In this document: piece after piece, positions 1 through 6,315 of the stretch
How the letters are laid out: each line of letters begins with the position of its first letter
How positions within the stretch are numbered: the stretch's first letter is position 1
Assembly: GCA_021828245.1 (NCBI GenBank)
Contig: JAKASC010000064.1
Location: 1 to 10,451 of the forward strand
Direction: 5' to 3'
DNA from: Acidobacteriota bacterium
Lineage (GTDB): Bacteria; Acidobacteriota; Terriglobia; UBA7540
Length of the DNA: 10,451 bases
Made by a program: the position numbers and the translations under genes
The notes under the pieces: model-generated
Database searches by the model: none
What the model was told of the DNA's origin: nothing
Seen by the model: only the letters and a program-made list of their open reading frames with translations

Positions 1-326
1 TAGAGCGTCTTTCCATCCGGTGAAATGGCAATACCTTCCGGCTTCTGTCCCACTTTGACCTGCCCGACCACTTGGCGCGTCCGAGTATCCACCGCCAATA
101 CCGCGTCGGTACCTTGACAGACCACATAAAGCCGCCTTCCATGGGGCGATACCTTCAAGTCAATGGGGTTGGGATAGCCGGGGTCGGTGGCCCAACGGCC
201 TGACCAGCCTGCACCCGAAGCCACGAGTCGCCTCGGGGCCAGGAGCCAAAGCGTGCCCATTGCGATCAAGATCGCCCACCGTGGGCCTCCGAGCGCGATG
301 CCTTTTCTCCCGGTTCCGTCCCCCAT
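1..326 (-). CDS. YVTN-type beta-propeller protein, N-terminal part (runs off the window)
   Basis: The first 108 codons of an exported beta-propeller protein are visible; the rest lies beyond base 1. The protein starts with a basic stretch and a hydrophobic segment (about residues 18-36, rich in A, L, I, W) that looks like a signal peptide or signal anchor. It is followed by blades with the YVTN pattern: 'NPIDLKVSPHGRRLYVVCQGTDAVLAVDT' style, then 'VGQKPEGIAISPDGKTL'. These proteins fold as seven-bladed propellers and usually act in the periplasm or at the surface; the ligand is unknown here. The ATG at 326 is supported by a purine-rich ribosome binding site (GGGGAGGG) that lies across the end of the upstream gene, and the gap to that gene is only 4 bases. 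It is therefore the third gene of the operon. I am sure of the fold family, but not of the role. Confidence 0.8.
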   Translation of the reverse strand, partial: MGDGTGRKGIALGGPRWAILIAMGTLWLLAPRRLVASGAGWSGRWATDPGYPNPIDLKVSPHGRRLYVVCQGTDAVLAVDTRTRQVVGQVKVGQKPEGIAISPDGKTL

Positions 327-330
327 TTCT

Positions 331-2043
331 CTAATCCCTCCCCTCATGTTGGCTATCCGTGTGCCCCTCGCTGCTCGGTTCCCTGACCGTCAAAATCTGG
401 TCGGCCTTGATCCGTTCAAGGACTTGTCGCACTCCACTCGGCCATACAATGGTGAGTTTGTCTACTTGAGTGTGCTCTCCCAACCCGAAATGCGGTCGCG
501 GGTCGCCTTGGGAAAGATAACCACTGGCGGAGACCGCCTGCACCACTTGGCGAGAATCGCCAGCCACAACCTCTAGGCTAGCGCCAAAGCCGTTTCGATT
601 ACTTCGTGTGCCGGCCAACTTGACCGTCAGCCAGTGGTTGCGGTGGCCAGGCGACGGGGTATTGTGGAGCAGGATTCCCGGCCCACCCAGTGTTGAGACG
701 AAGGCGTCAACGTAACCGTCATTGTCATAGTCCCCGAAGCAAGCAGTTCGGCTCACGTATCGCGTACTGAAAAACGTTCCCGTCAGTTTGGAAACGTCGC
801 TGAATGTGCGACCGCCGTTGTTGCGTAATAAGTTGCTCTGCATCGGAATGAGCCACGTTAGCCCGCCATTAACAATAAAGAGGTCTTTCCATCCGTCATT
901 ATCAAAATCGAAGAAGCCATCTCCCCAGCCTGTGTAACGGCCACAGATGCGCCCCACTCCGGTCTCATCGGTCACGTCCAGAAAAAACCCGTCCGGTGTG
1001 CCGGGATTGCGGAAAAGACGGTGGTAGTTTGCGTCCGACACAAACAGATCCTGCCATCCATCGTTGTTGTAGTCGCCGAAGACGGGGCCCATGGCAGTTG
1101 TAGCTTCGCCATTCTGACCATAAGCCACGTTGACATCTTCCGCGACGTTCGTAAACGTTCCGTCGCGATTATTGCGCCACAGATAACTCCGCATCGTGTC
1201 ATTGGCCACATAAATGTCTGGCCATCCGTCATTGTTATAATCCCCGACCGTCACCCCCATCGCCCGGCCTGGCAGTCTGCCGATTCCGGAAGCGGTTGAC
1301 ACGTCGCTGAAGGTCCCATCCCCGTTGTTATGGAAAAGTCGGCTTGTTTCAGGCACGTAGTCGAGGGGCCCAGGGTAGTGCTTGGCTGAATAGTAATAGC
1401 GATAGTTGGGATCAAACCTCAAATAATTTCCAACGAACAAATCCAAGTGTCCGTCACGGTCGTAGTCAAGAAACGCTGTGCCAATGCCAAAAAAGGGGTT
1501 TTCCACACCCGCGTGTGCTGTGACGTCACTGAAGGTGCCGTCGCCGTTGTTGTGATACAGAATCGAGAAATTGTAGCCGGTGACATAGATGTCATCGTTC
1601 CCGTCGTTGTCGTAATCTCCGACCGTCACCCCGGTTGCCATCCCACGCCCCGGCACGCCCGCCTGGACTGTGACATCCGTAAACGTGCCGTCGCCGTTGT
1701 TGCGGTAGAGGTGATTGGTGGCGTCCACGCCGTCAGGGGCAGAATGGTTCGTCAAGCCCTCCACGTAACGTCCGCTGAGCACATAGAGATCCAACAACCC
1801 ATCGTTGTTGTAATCTATCCAGGCGCAACCCGAGCCCGTCCCCTCCAATATGGAGCTGAGCTGCTTCTCTCCGAAGGAGTGCCGGAAATGGATTCCTGCC
1901 TTTTCGGTGACATCCACGAACTGGGGTAGAATAGGCAAAGGGTCGCGGGCATGAGGGGAGAGCTGCCCCCACAGGTCTCGGACCGCCCCGACCGGGCTGG
2001 CGGCCGCCGCTAAAACCACGAATTGTCGTCGGGAAAGTTTCAT
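331..2043 (-). CDS. Tat-exported FG-GAP/VCBS repeat protein with C-terminal ASPIC/UnbV domain
   Basis: A 570-residue exported beta-propeller protein. It begins with a twin-arginine signal (SRRQFVV at residues 4-10, then an Ala-rich core to about residue 20), so it is probably folded before export. Seven FG-GAP/VCBS-like units follow, each with a calcium-loop-like D-x-[DN]-x-D-G segment (near residues 77, 143, 193, 268, 325, 379, 438). Most are paired with a 'NNGDGTFxDV' strand. The end (about residues 485-555) is an ASPIC/UnbV domain with 'HFGLG' and 'IVWPSG', as in the CRTAC1 family. An upstream in-frame start at 2157 would add 38 residues ahead of the Tat motif. I prefer 2043 because GAGGA lies 4 bases before that ATG, formed partly by the stop codon of the preceding gene. 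Ligand and function are unknown; integrin-like propellers of this type bind calcium and partner molecules. Confidence 0.9.
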   Translation of the reverse strand: MKLSRRQFVVLAAAASPVGAVRDLWGQLSPHARDPLPILPQFVDVTEKAGIHFRHSFGEKQLSSILEGTGSGCAWIDYNNDGLLDLYVLSGRYVEGLTNHSAPDGVDATNHLYRNNGDGTFTDVTVQAGVPGRGMATGVTVGDYDNDGNDDIYVTGYNFSILYHNNGDGTFSDVTAHAGVENPFFGIGTAFLDYDRDGHLDLFVGNYLRFDPNYRYYYSAKHYPGPLDYVPETSRLFHNNGDGTFSDVSTASGIGRLPGRAMGVTVGDYNNDGWPDIYVANDTMRSYLWRNNRDGTFTNVAEDVNVAYGQNGEATTAMGPVFGDYNNDGWQDLFVSDANYHRLFRNPGTPDGFFLDVTDETGVGRICGRYTGWGDGFFDFDNDGWKDLFIVNGGLTWLIPMQSNLLRNNGGRTFSDVSKLTGTFFSTRYVSRTACFGDYDNDGYVDAFVSTLGGPGILLHNTPSPGHRNHWLTVKLAGTRSNRNGFGASLEVVAGDSRQVVQAVSASGYLSQGDPRPHFGLGEHTQVDKLTIVWPSGVRQVLERIKADQILTVREPSSEGHTDSQHEGRD

Positions 2044-2050
2044 CGCTTCC

Positions 2051-3607
2051 TCAGTGAGCCGGTTTTGGCTGAATGCGTAACCCCACGGGTGTCGGCCCGT
2101 TGAATCGCCGGAGCGCCAGTGGCCAGTGGTCCCGTGGCGTGAGAGCGGGACTCTCATGGCAACCCAGGCATCCCCGGTCCTCTCCCGGCCGCACCCAAAT
2201 CCAGCTTCGCTGCGCTTGGATTAGGTGGTCTTGAGCGCTTAAGAGCGCAAAACGGATAGGCCGGTCAGCAGGAACGCGAATATAGAACGACCCGTCCATC
2301 TGCACCGGCGCGTCGCCCAGACGCTTTTCATGGCCCGAAGATTGAAGCTCAATAACGCGGACTTTGGAGATGCGCCTCCTCAATCGGCCTTCCGGCGCCC
2401 CCGACGAAAGATAAGCGTCCAAACAAAGAATCCGTCCCGTACTCATGCCGGGGTGGAGAATGCTCCAGTAATATCGCGGTGCCGGGCGTGCTTTGAGCGG
2501 AACCGCTTGGACGCTGGAGAACCGCGCATTCGCGTACAGCAAACTGCCGAGGGTCCTACGCTTAAGATCGAATGCGTAGAGGTTCGAGTGAATGCTGTCC
2601 GGCCTTCCGTTCGCGCTGGCTTTGGACACCACCAATAAATTCTTGCTGAGCTCATGCGCGGACCAATAGACGGCTTGAGGATCTGTAAGTAGAGAACTGT
2701 GCAGTCGCCCACGGCGAATCCAGGCCAGCCGCCCGCCGCTTTCTCGCCCTCCAGCGTCTCCCCTCTCCACAAACAAGACCGCACCATTCTCCAACTCGTC
2801 AGCTTCAGTCCGGACAATGCCTCCCTGCCGAAACTGCCGCAGTAACGTGAGTTCGGATCCGTCCGGGTTCATCCAATAAAGAGCGCGCCCGACTCCCGCC
2901 GGCCCATGAGGAACGAGAGGCTCATCTGCTGAAACTACGAGCCGCCCGTTGAGGAGCACCGTCTCAGTCCGAAAGTTGCCAGGACCAAACGTAATGGGAT
3001 GGGCGTTTGTGCCATCGTCCTTGGAGACATAGACGGCTGACCACTGGCCTGAACCTTTTTCAGCAATCTCGGTGAATGCAATTCGACCACGAGGAAGGCA
3101 TACCGGACTTAAACAGCCGCCCGGACAATGCGTGAGCTGGCGGAGCTTGGAACCGTCGGCATTCATGCTCCAGACCTGCCAGCGGGCGTGGGATGACTTC
3201 CGGCCGGAAAAGAAGATTTTCGCGCCATTGAAGGAGATGACCGGATCGGCCGCGGCAAAGAACCTGGGAGTCAGGTCCTTGAGCTTGACAGTCCCAGTTC
3301 CCGGATCGAGGCGCACCAGACGGCTTCCGTCCGGAAACCCCAAGTCTAACCCTCCAGGGTGAACAACAGATGCTTGGACAAAAATGAGGTCGGGGAGGGT
3401 TTTCTTCTTGTTGGCGGGAAACACTTGAGACGACGCCCTTCGTCCTCCACATGCAAGCGAGAGAACAATTACTAGGAACGCCGTCCTGTGCTCATGGCTG
3501 GCCGTGCATTTTCTCTCACCTTCACACCGTGTGGGTTTGTTCAGCCGCCTGCCGATGCATGATGCTTCCCTAGCGGCGCGATTCGAACCTGGCAATGAAC
3601 CTCGCAA
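2051..3607 (-). CDS. HzsA-like protein: PD40/TolB-type propeller with C-terminal CxxCH heme motif
   Basis: First gene of the operon, up to 518 residues from a TTG at 3607. A hydrophobic export segment (residues 43-52, ending in 'LSLACGG', a weak lipobox) is followed by PD40/TolB-like propeller blades ('DPVISFNGAKIFFSGRK', 'WSMNADGSKLRQLTH', 'WMNPDGSELT'). The C-terminal part resembles the alpha subunit of hydrazine synthase and its many non-anammox relatives: 'DGSFYIRVPADRPIRF', 'RSWIWVRPGE', then a single heme c site CLGCH at residues 480-484. The family relation suggests a periplasmic c-type cytochrome; hydrazine chemistry is not implied. The start is uncertain. The TTG has a purine run almost touching it, and it would put about 42 residues before the export segment. 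A well-placed ATG at 3509 is out of frame by one base, so a small frameshift near the 5' end is possible. The stop codon overlaps the ribosome binding site of the next gene. Confidence 0.8.
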   Translation of the reverse strand: MRGSLPGSNRAAREASCIGRRLNKPTRCEGERKCTASHEHRTAFLVIVLSLACGGRRASSQVFPANKKKTLPDLIFVQASVVHPGGLDLGFPDGSRLVRLDPGTGTVKLKDLTPRFFAAADPVISFNGAKIFFSGRKSSHARWQVWSMNADGSKLRQLTHCPGGCLSPVCLPRGRIAFTEIAEKGSGQWSAVYVSKDDGTNAHPITFGPGNFRTETVLLNGRLVVSADEPLVPHGPAGVGRALYWMNPDGSELTLLRQFRQGGIVRTEADELENGAVLFVERGDAGGRESGGRLAWIRRGRLHSSLLTDPQAVYWSAHELSKNLLVVSKASANGRPDSIHSNLYAFDLKRRTLGSLLYANARFSSVQAVPLKARPAPRYYWSILHPGMSTGRILCLDAYLSSGAPEGRLRRRISKVRVIELQSSGHEKRLGDAPVQMDGSFYIRVPADRPIRFALLSAQDHLIQAQRSWIWVRPGEDRGCLGCHESPALTPRDHWPLALRRFNGPTPVGLRIQPKPAH

Positions 3608-3760
3608 TCTCCCGACGCAAACGCAGTTCGTGCGCCTGCGATACTCCCCAAAGTGACAGGGATGCGTCTATGACACACTGCAAGAAACTGGATGACGATG
3701 GTCAATCCGGTTGAGCTAGTCTTTTTAATGCAGCACGGTAACCTTTTTGGGGGCGGGGCT

Positions 3761-3788
3761 ATAATGACCTATGGGGATGCCTTGTCAT
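3761..3788 (-). promoter_or_regulatory. Possible promoter of the propeller operon
   Basis: On the minus strand ATGACA (-35-like, 3783-3788) and CATTAT (-10-like, 3761-3766) are 16 bases apart. The inverted repeat AATGAC/GTCATT (3763-3768 and 3784-3789) overlaps both boxes and could be an operator. The 258-base gap 3608-3865 holds no gene and is the natural place for the operon promoter. The match is modest and many random AT-rich stretches would score similarly. Confidence 0.25.
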
Positions 3789-3865
3789 TTCCTGGCTGAA
3801 TTGCGGGCGGCAAAATGTGGAGTTTGTTGGGGCGCTGGCCTGCGCAGCCTGGCTTCTCGCGGAAC

Positions 3866-4567
3866 TCACCTCTGCGCGAGGTTCTCGAGACCGGCCAGGT
3901 CTTGAATGACTACCATTCGACCCCGCTTATCTACCAGCCCGGCCCGCCGAAGCCCGGCCCACGCGCGGCTGACCGTTTCTGGGGAAAGTTCCAAGAGTTC
4001 CCCGATTTCCTGGCCCGAGAGAGGCAACGTCAGCCGACATGGGCCGGAACCGGATGGCCGGTCCGCCGATATCAAGGAGAGTAAGAACGTCGCCAGCCTC
4101 CTTTGCGCATCTTTAAAGCTCATGCTTGTAATCTGTCGGCGAACTTGGGTGGCCTCTTCTACGAGGAACTGAATCATCTTCAGCGCGATATCGGAGTTGG
4201 CGCGCAAGAAAGCAAGAAACTTGTCGCGAGAGACGGAGCAAATTTCGGATTCCTGAAGCACGACACAGGTCAGCGGATAAGTGCTATGGCAGAGTGCTTC
4301 AAGCCCGAAGATGTCTCCCGGCAGCAGTACTCGCACGATGCGCTCTTTGCCGTTCTCAAGGGGCTTCACCATCTTTGCCATCCCCGAACGCAGCGCGAAG
4401 AGATGCTGAGCCGCTCCCTCCTCAAAAAACAAGATCTGGTTTCGCCTGTAATGCGTGGGGAGAAAAACACATGTAAAGCGCTCGATCTCCTGGCTTGAAA
4501 GGCTGCGAAATAGCGCATTGGAGAGAACTGGACAACCGCTGCACTGGGGCTTCAAGTCATCCTCCAC
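3866..4567 (-). CDS. Crp/Fnr-family transcriptional regulator, FNR-like
   Basis: A 233-residue regulator of normal family length. Residues about 20-125 form the cyclic-nucleotide-binding-like beta-roll ('LRSGMAKMVKPLENGKERIVRVLLPGDIFGLEAL'). A dimerisation helix follows (about 125-150), then a winged helix with the helix-turn-helix at about 183-212. The recognition helix reads 'SPETVSRAW', with E197, S200 and R201 matching the E--SR contacts of FNR rather than the RE---R of Crp. The N-terminus carries C9-x-x-C12, and C110 aligns with FNR Cys122, but the position of FNR Cys29 is Ala18. An iron-sulfur or redox sensor is possible but not shown. The start is GTG at 4567: an in-frame stop lies just upstream and GGAG precedes it, with short spacing. 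It is transcribed alone, with the operon downstream on the same strand. Confidence 0.9.
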   Translation of the reverse strand: MEDDLKPQCSGCPVLSNALFRSLSSQEIERFTCVFLPTHYRRNQILFFEEGAAQHLFALRSGMAKMVKPLENGKERIVRVLLPGDIFGLEALCHSTYPLTCVVLQESEICSVSRDKFLAFLRANSDIALKMIQFLVEEATQVRRQITSMSFKDAQRRLATFLLSLISADRPSGSGPCRLTLPLSGQEIGELLELSPETVSRAWAGLRRAGLVDKRGRMVVIQDLAGLENLAQR

Positions 4568-4639
4568 CTGCTCCGAACGCCGTCATTCCTTGGATCGTCG
4601 GAATGTTCGTGAGTTCTTCCGCAACCTCTCGTCCCCTGC

Positions 4640-4645
4640 ACTATA
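4640..4645 (-). promoter_or_regulatory. Possible -10 box of the Crp/Fnr-type gene
   Basis: TATAGT on the minus strand lies about 73 bases before the GTG start of the regulator. No good -35 box sits 17 bases upstream, where I see only a GC-rich run including the small hairpin TCCCG-AAA-CGGGA at 4661-4673. This is a weak prediction from position and one hexamer. Confidence 0.2.
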
Positions 4646-4770
4646 CACCATCGCGCCGATTCCCGAAACGGGACGCGGGGGAGTCTTGGTGAAATGCAGG
4701 CGGAGCGAGTTGTGATCCTTAGGATCTCTTGAATGTGGGACCCTGCCAAGCAAATTTGGAATTATCTGGC

Positions 4771-4810
4771 AGTCATGAGGTCGAGGGTTCGAGTCCCCTC
4801 GTCCCCGTCA
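4771..4810 (+). pseudogene. tRNA 3'-end remnant (T arm and acceptor strand), probable att-site scar
   Basis: The order is that of a tRNA 3' half: a variable segment AGGTC, a T arm GAGGG-TTCGAGT-CCCCT, an acceptor strand CGTCCCC, a discriminator G, and TCA in place of CCA. The T stem has one A-C mismatch and one G-T pair. No matching D arm, anticodon arm or 5' acceptor GGGGACG lies at the right distance upstream, so it is not a working tRNA. A CGTCCCC acceptor is seen in several isoacceptors (tRNA-Asp is one), so I do not name it. Loose tRNA 3' ends of this length are typical of attachment sites left by integrative elements, and a tyrosine recombinase remnant lies on the far side of the insertion sequence. 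It does not match the tRNA-Arg at 7009-7085. Confidence 0.5.
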
Positions 4811-4859
4811 GCTTGCTACCTCACACGTCGTTGAATTAGAAACGGACTTCCCTTGGGGT

Positions 4860-4890
4860 TGTCCCCTGGGGTGAGACAAACAGTTAAGCC
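4860..4890. repeat. Terminal inverted repeat of the IS3 element (transposase 3' side)
   Basis: Begins TGTCCCC and continues with TGAGACAAAC and GTTAAG. It matches the repeat at 6316-6346 in 24 of 31 positions in opposite orientation. The five bases after TGTCCCC differ completely between the two ends. Confidence 0.8.
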
Positions 4891-4898
4891 ACTGCTTG

Positions 4899-4939
4899 CC
4901 GTTCGCTGGATTTCGATTGTACAGCGAACGGGTTTTCTT
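4899..4939 (+). terminator. Hairpin with T-rich tail inside the IS end
   Basis: A perfect 10-bp stem (CCGTTCGCTG at 4899-4908, CAGCGAACGG at 4922-4931) with a 13-base loop is followed by GTTTTCTT on the plus strand. It looks like an intrinsic terminator facing transcription that would enter the element from its left side. Several insertion sequences protect their transposase from outside promoters with structures near the ends; that role here is inference. Confidence 0.5.
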
Positions 4940-4968
4940 GCAAGATGGCCCCCGGCTGGTGAAGCGGA

Positions 4969-4996
4969 GGCAGGCTCTCGAGGAGTCGAACCTGCC
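4969..4996. repeat. Second hairpin in the noncoding tail of the IS
   Basis: GGCAGG (4969-4974) pairs with CCTGCC (4991-4996) around a 16-base loop that contains the palindrome CTCGAG. No T run follows on either strand. On the minus strand the loop side reads AGGTTCGACTCC, a sequence like a tRNA T arm, but no tRNA fold follows. Function unknown. Confidence 0.4.
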
Positions 4997-5054
4997 AAGG
5001 AATAGCCAGCCGGAAACTCATCGAAATGATAGATTTCCCCATGCCTGAGAAAAC

Positions 5055-6005
5055 TCATAGAGAAAGATGCCGCCGAGCGGTCTCCTGGTTGGCTTGGGCT
5101 AGCCACGCGCACTCGAATTCGGCGGGCGGCAAGTACCCAAGCGCTGAGTGCAAGCGCTTTTGGTTATAGACCTTTTCCAGGAATGCGCCGATGGAGGCGC
5201 GCGCCTCGGCCAGATCGCGATATTCGCTGCGGTAAACCTCCTCGTATTTCAGCGTTTTGATAAACGACTCGCACGCCGCGTTGTCCCAGGGATTGGCTTT
5301 GCGCGACATGCTGATCTGGATGCCGTGCTCCCGGAGCCGGTCGGTGTAATCGTGGCTGGCGTACTGCACGCCGCGATCCGAGTGGTGCACCAGTCCGGGC
5401 GCGGGTCGCCGCACGAGGAGCGCCATCCGTAACGCCTGAAGCGTGAGCTCGGTTTCCAGCGTCCGGTCCAGCGCCCAGCCGATCACTCGCCGCGAAAAGG
5501 CGTCCAGAATCACCGCCAGATAGACAAACTCCCGTTCCAGGCGGATGTAAGTGAGATCGGCCACCCAGAGCTGATCGAGGTCCGTGAGCGTCATCCCGCG
5601 CGCCAGGTTGGGGTAAACCAGCAGACTGTGGTCGGAATCGGTCGTGACCACGAACTTTCGCTTCCGCAAGCACAGTAGATTGTCCCGGCGCATCAGCCGA
5701 TACACGCGCTTGTGATTCACCACCCAGCCACGCCGTTTCAATTCCCGCGTCATCCGCGGCCAGCCGTAGCTGGGAAATTCCAGCGCCACCCGCTGTAGAG
5801 CATCCCGCAACGCCATATCCCGATCCGCTTCCGCCGGGCGCGGCGGATGGCGATAGAACCCCGCCCGGCTCACCTGCGCCCGTTGACCCATGCGTTCCAC
5901 CGTCAAACCTTCCGCTCCGTCCCTTGGGGTTTGGATCTGCTCGTAAATAGCGGCTTTCCATTTAAGGCCTGCAGCTTCCGCAGCTCGTCGATGCGCTCGA
6001 AGCAC
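5055..6005 (-). CDS. IS3-family transposase OrfB (DDE integrase core)
   Basis: The catalytic part of the transposase, 316 residues from a GTG at 6005. An N-terminal HTH_21-like region (about residues 50-110, 'SRAGFYRHP', 'YGWPRMTRELKRRGWVVNHKRVYRLMR') precedes the RNase H-like rve core. The three acidic residues are present: D150 ('WVADLTY'), D210 ('HHSDRGVQY') and E246 ('AACESFIKTLK'), with 35 residues between the second D and the E as expected. The C-terminus has the usual 'YNQKRLHSALGYLPPAEFE'. It overlaps orfA by 103 bases in the -1 frame. In this family the active enzyme is normally the OrfAB fusion made by ribosomal slippage, so the GTG start may not be the main one. No stop or frameshift interrupts the domain. 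Confidence 0.93.
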   Translation of the reverse strand: MLRAHRRAAEAAGLKWKAAIYEQIQTPRDGAEGLTVERMGQRAQVSRAGFYRHPPRPAEADRDMALRDALQRVALEFPSYGWPRMTRELKRRGWVVNHKRVYRLMRRDNLLCLRKRKFVVTTDSDHSLLVYPNLARGMTLTDLDQLWVADLTYIRLEREFVYLAVILDAFSRRVIGWALDRTLETELTLQALRMALLVRRPAPGLVHHSDRGVQYASHDYTDRLREHGIQISMSRKANPWDNAACESFIKTLKYEEVYRSEYRDLAEARASIGAFLEKVYNQKRLHSALGYLPPAEFECAWLAQANQETARRHLSL

Positions 6006-6259
6006 CCCTTCAAGAAATCGATTTCCAGAGCCTGCTGCCCGATCTTGCGCTCCAGTTGAGCGGCTCTCCCCTCTTCCCAGCGCCGTTTCCCTAGACCCGG
6101 GAAAGCATTGCCCTGCCCCTGGCGAAACTCCTGCCGCCAGCGGTCGAGCGTGTTCGGGTTCACTTCAAAAGCCCGCACCACCTCCGCCACCGACGCTCCC
6201 CGTTCCAGCCGCTCGATGGCCGCCAGCTTGAACTCCTTCGTGAACTGCCGTCGAGACAA
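5903..6259 (-). CDS. IS3-family transposase OrfA (helix-turn-helix, leucine zipper)
   Basis: A 118-residue DNA-binding partner of the transposase. Residues 3-50 are a HTH_Tnp_1 domain ('RRQFTKEFKLAAIERLERGASVAEVVRAFEVNPNTLDRWRQEF'). Residues about 65-100 are a helical zipper-like region ('AQLERKIGQQALEIDFLKGCFERIDELRKLQAL'). I take TTG at 6259 as the start because the frame is closed by a TGA four codons before it and the family N-terminus begins right there; the ribosome binding site is weak. Near the end, codon 102 is AAG preceded by A (AAAG, plus-strand 5954-5957), a plausible A_AAG slippage site. Moving back one base there joins the OrfB frame at '...KAAIYEQ'. Confidence 0.9.
   Translation of the reverse strand: MSRRQFTKEFKLAAIERLERGASVAEVVRAFEVNPNTLDRWRQEFRQGQGNAFPGLGKRRWEEGRAAQLERKIGQQALEIDFLKGCFERIDELRKLQALNGKPLFTSRSKPQGTERKV
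5954..5957 (-). promoter_or_regulatory. Candidate -1 ribosomal frameshift site (A_AAG) between orfA and orfB
   Basis: Within the 103-base overlap, the orfA frame reads GGA AAG CCG and the orfB frame reads TGG AAA GCC. A Lys tRNA could slip from AAG to AAA, as described for IS3-family elements that use A_AAG or longer A-runs. There is no A6G run in this overlap, so slippage would be weaker than in classic cases. This is inferred from the frames. Confidence 0.4.
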
Positions 6260-6315
6260 ACCTATGACTCAATTCTCCCTTCAATGGCATTTTCATACCA
6301 TTTGCTGAATTCTGA

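Larger units (their letters stand above)
4568..4859. other. Noncoding region between the regulator and the insertion sequence
   Basis: This stretch contains no convincing gene on either strand. It holds the presumed promoter region of the regulator, a compact palindrome at 4714-4726 (GATCCT-T-AGGATC), an inverted pair CTGCCA (4743-4748) / TGGCAG (4767-4772), and a decayed tRNA 3' end at about 4771-4810. The final 49 bases up to the insertion sequence show nothing I recognise. Confidence 0.6.

Noticed and set aside
670..1850. Regular repeated DNA that could be taken for a CRISPR or tandem array
   Set aside because: The repeats are the coding units of the FG-GAP protein: they stay in frame, vary in spacing and have no constant repeat with unique spacers.
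1447..1929. Plus-strand open frame of 160 codons
   Set aside because: It is antisense to the FG-GAP repeats, and its Val/Ile-rich repeats are the reverse reading of the D-x-N-x-D-G units.
3575..3590. T-loop-like decamer GGTTCGAATC on the minus strand
   Set aside because: The flanks do not form a T stem, and no acceptor or CCA follows; it is probably a chance match.
3701..3715. TCAA-N5-TTGA as a possible FNR/Crp box
   Set aside because: The arms are in the opposite order to the FNR consensus TTGAT-N4-ATCAA, and four-base arms are too short to trust.
3856..3880. Hairpin CTCGCG/CGCGAG around the stop codon of the Crp/Fnr gene as a terminator
   Set aside because: No T run follows on the minus strand and the loop is 13 bases, so it lacks intrinsic-terminator form.
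5164..5961. Minus-strand open frame of 265 codons
   Set aside because: It overlaps orfB in another frame and has a Gly/Ala/Arg-rich composition without any motif; orfB carries the DDE core.
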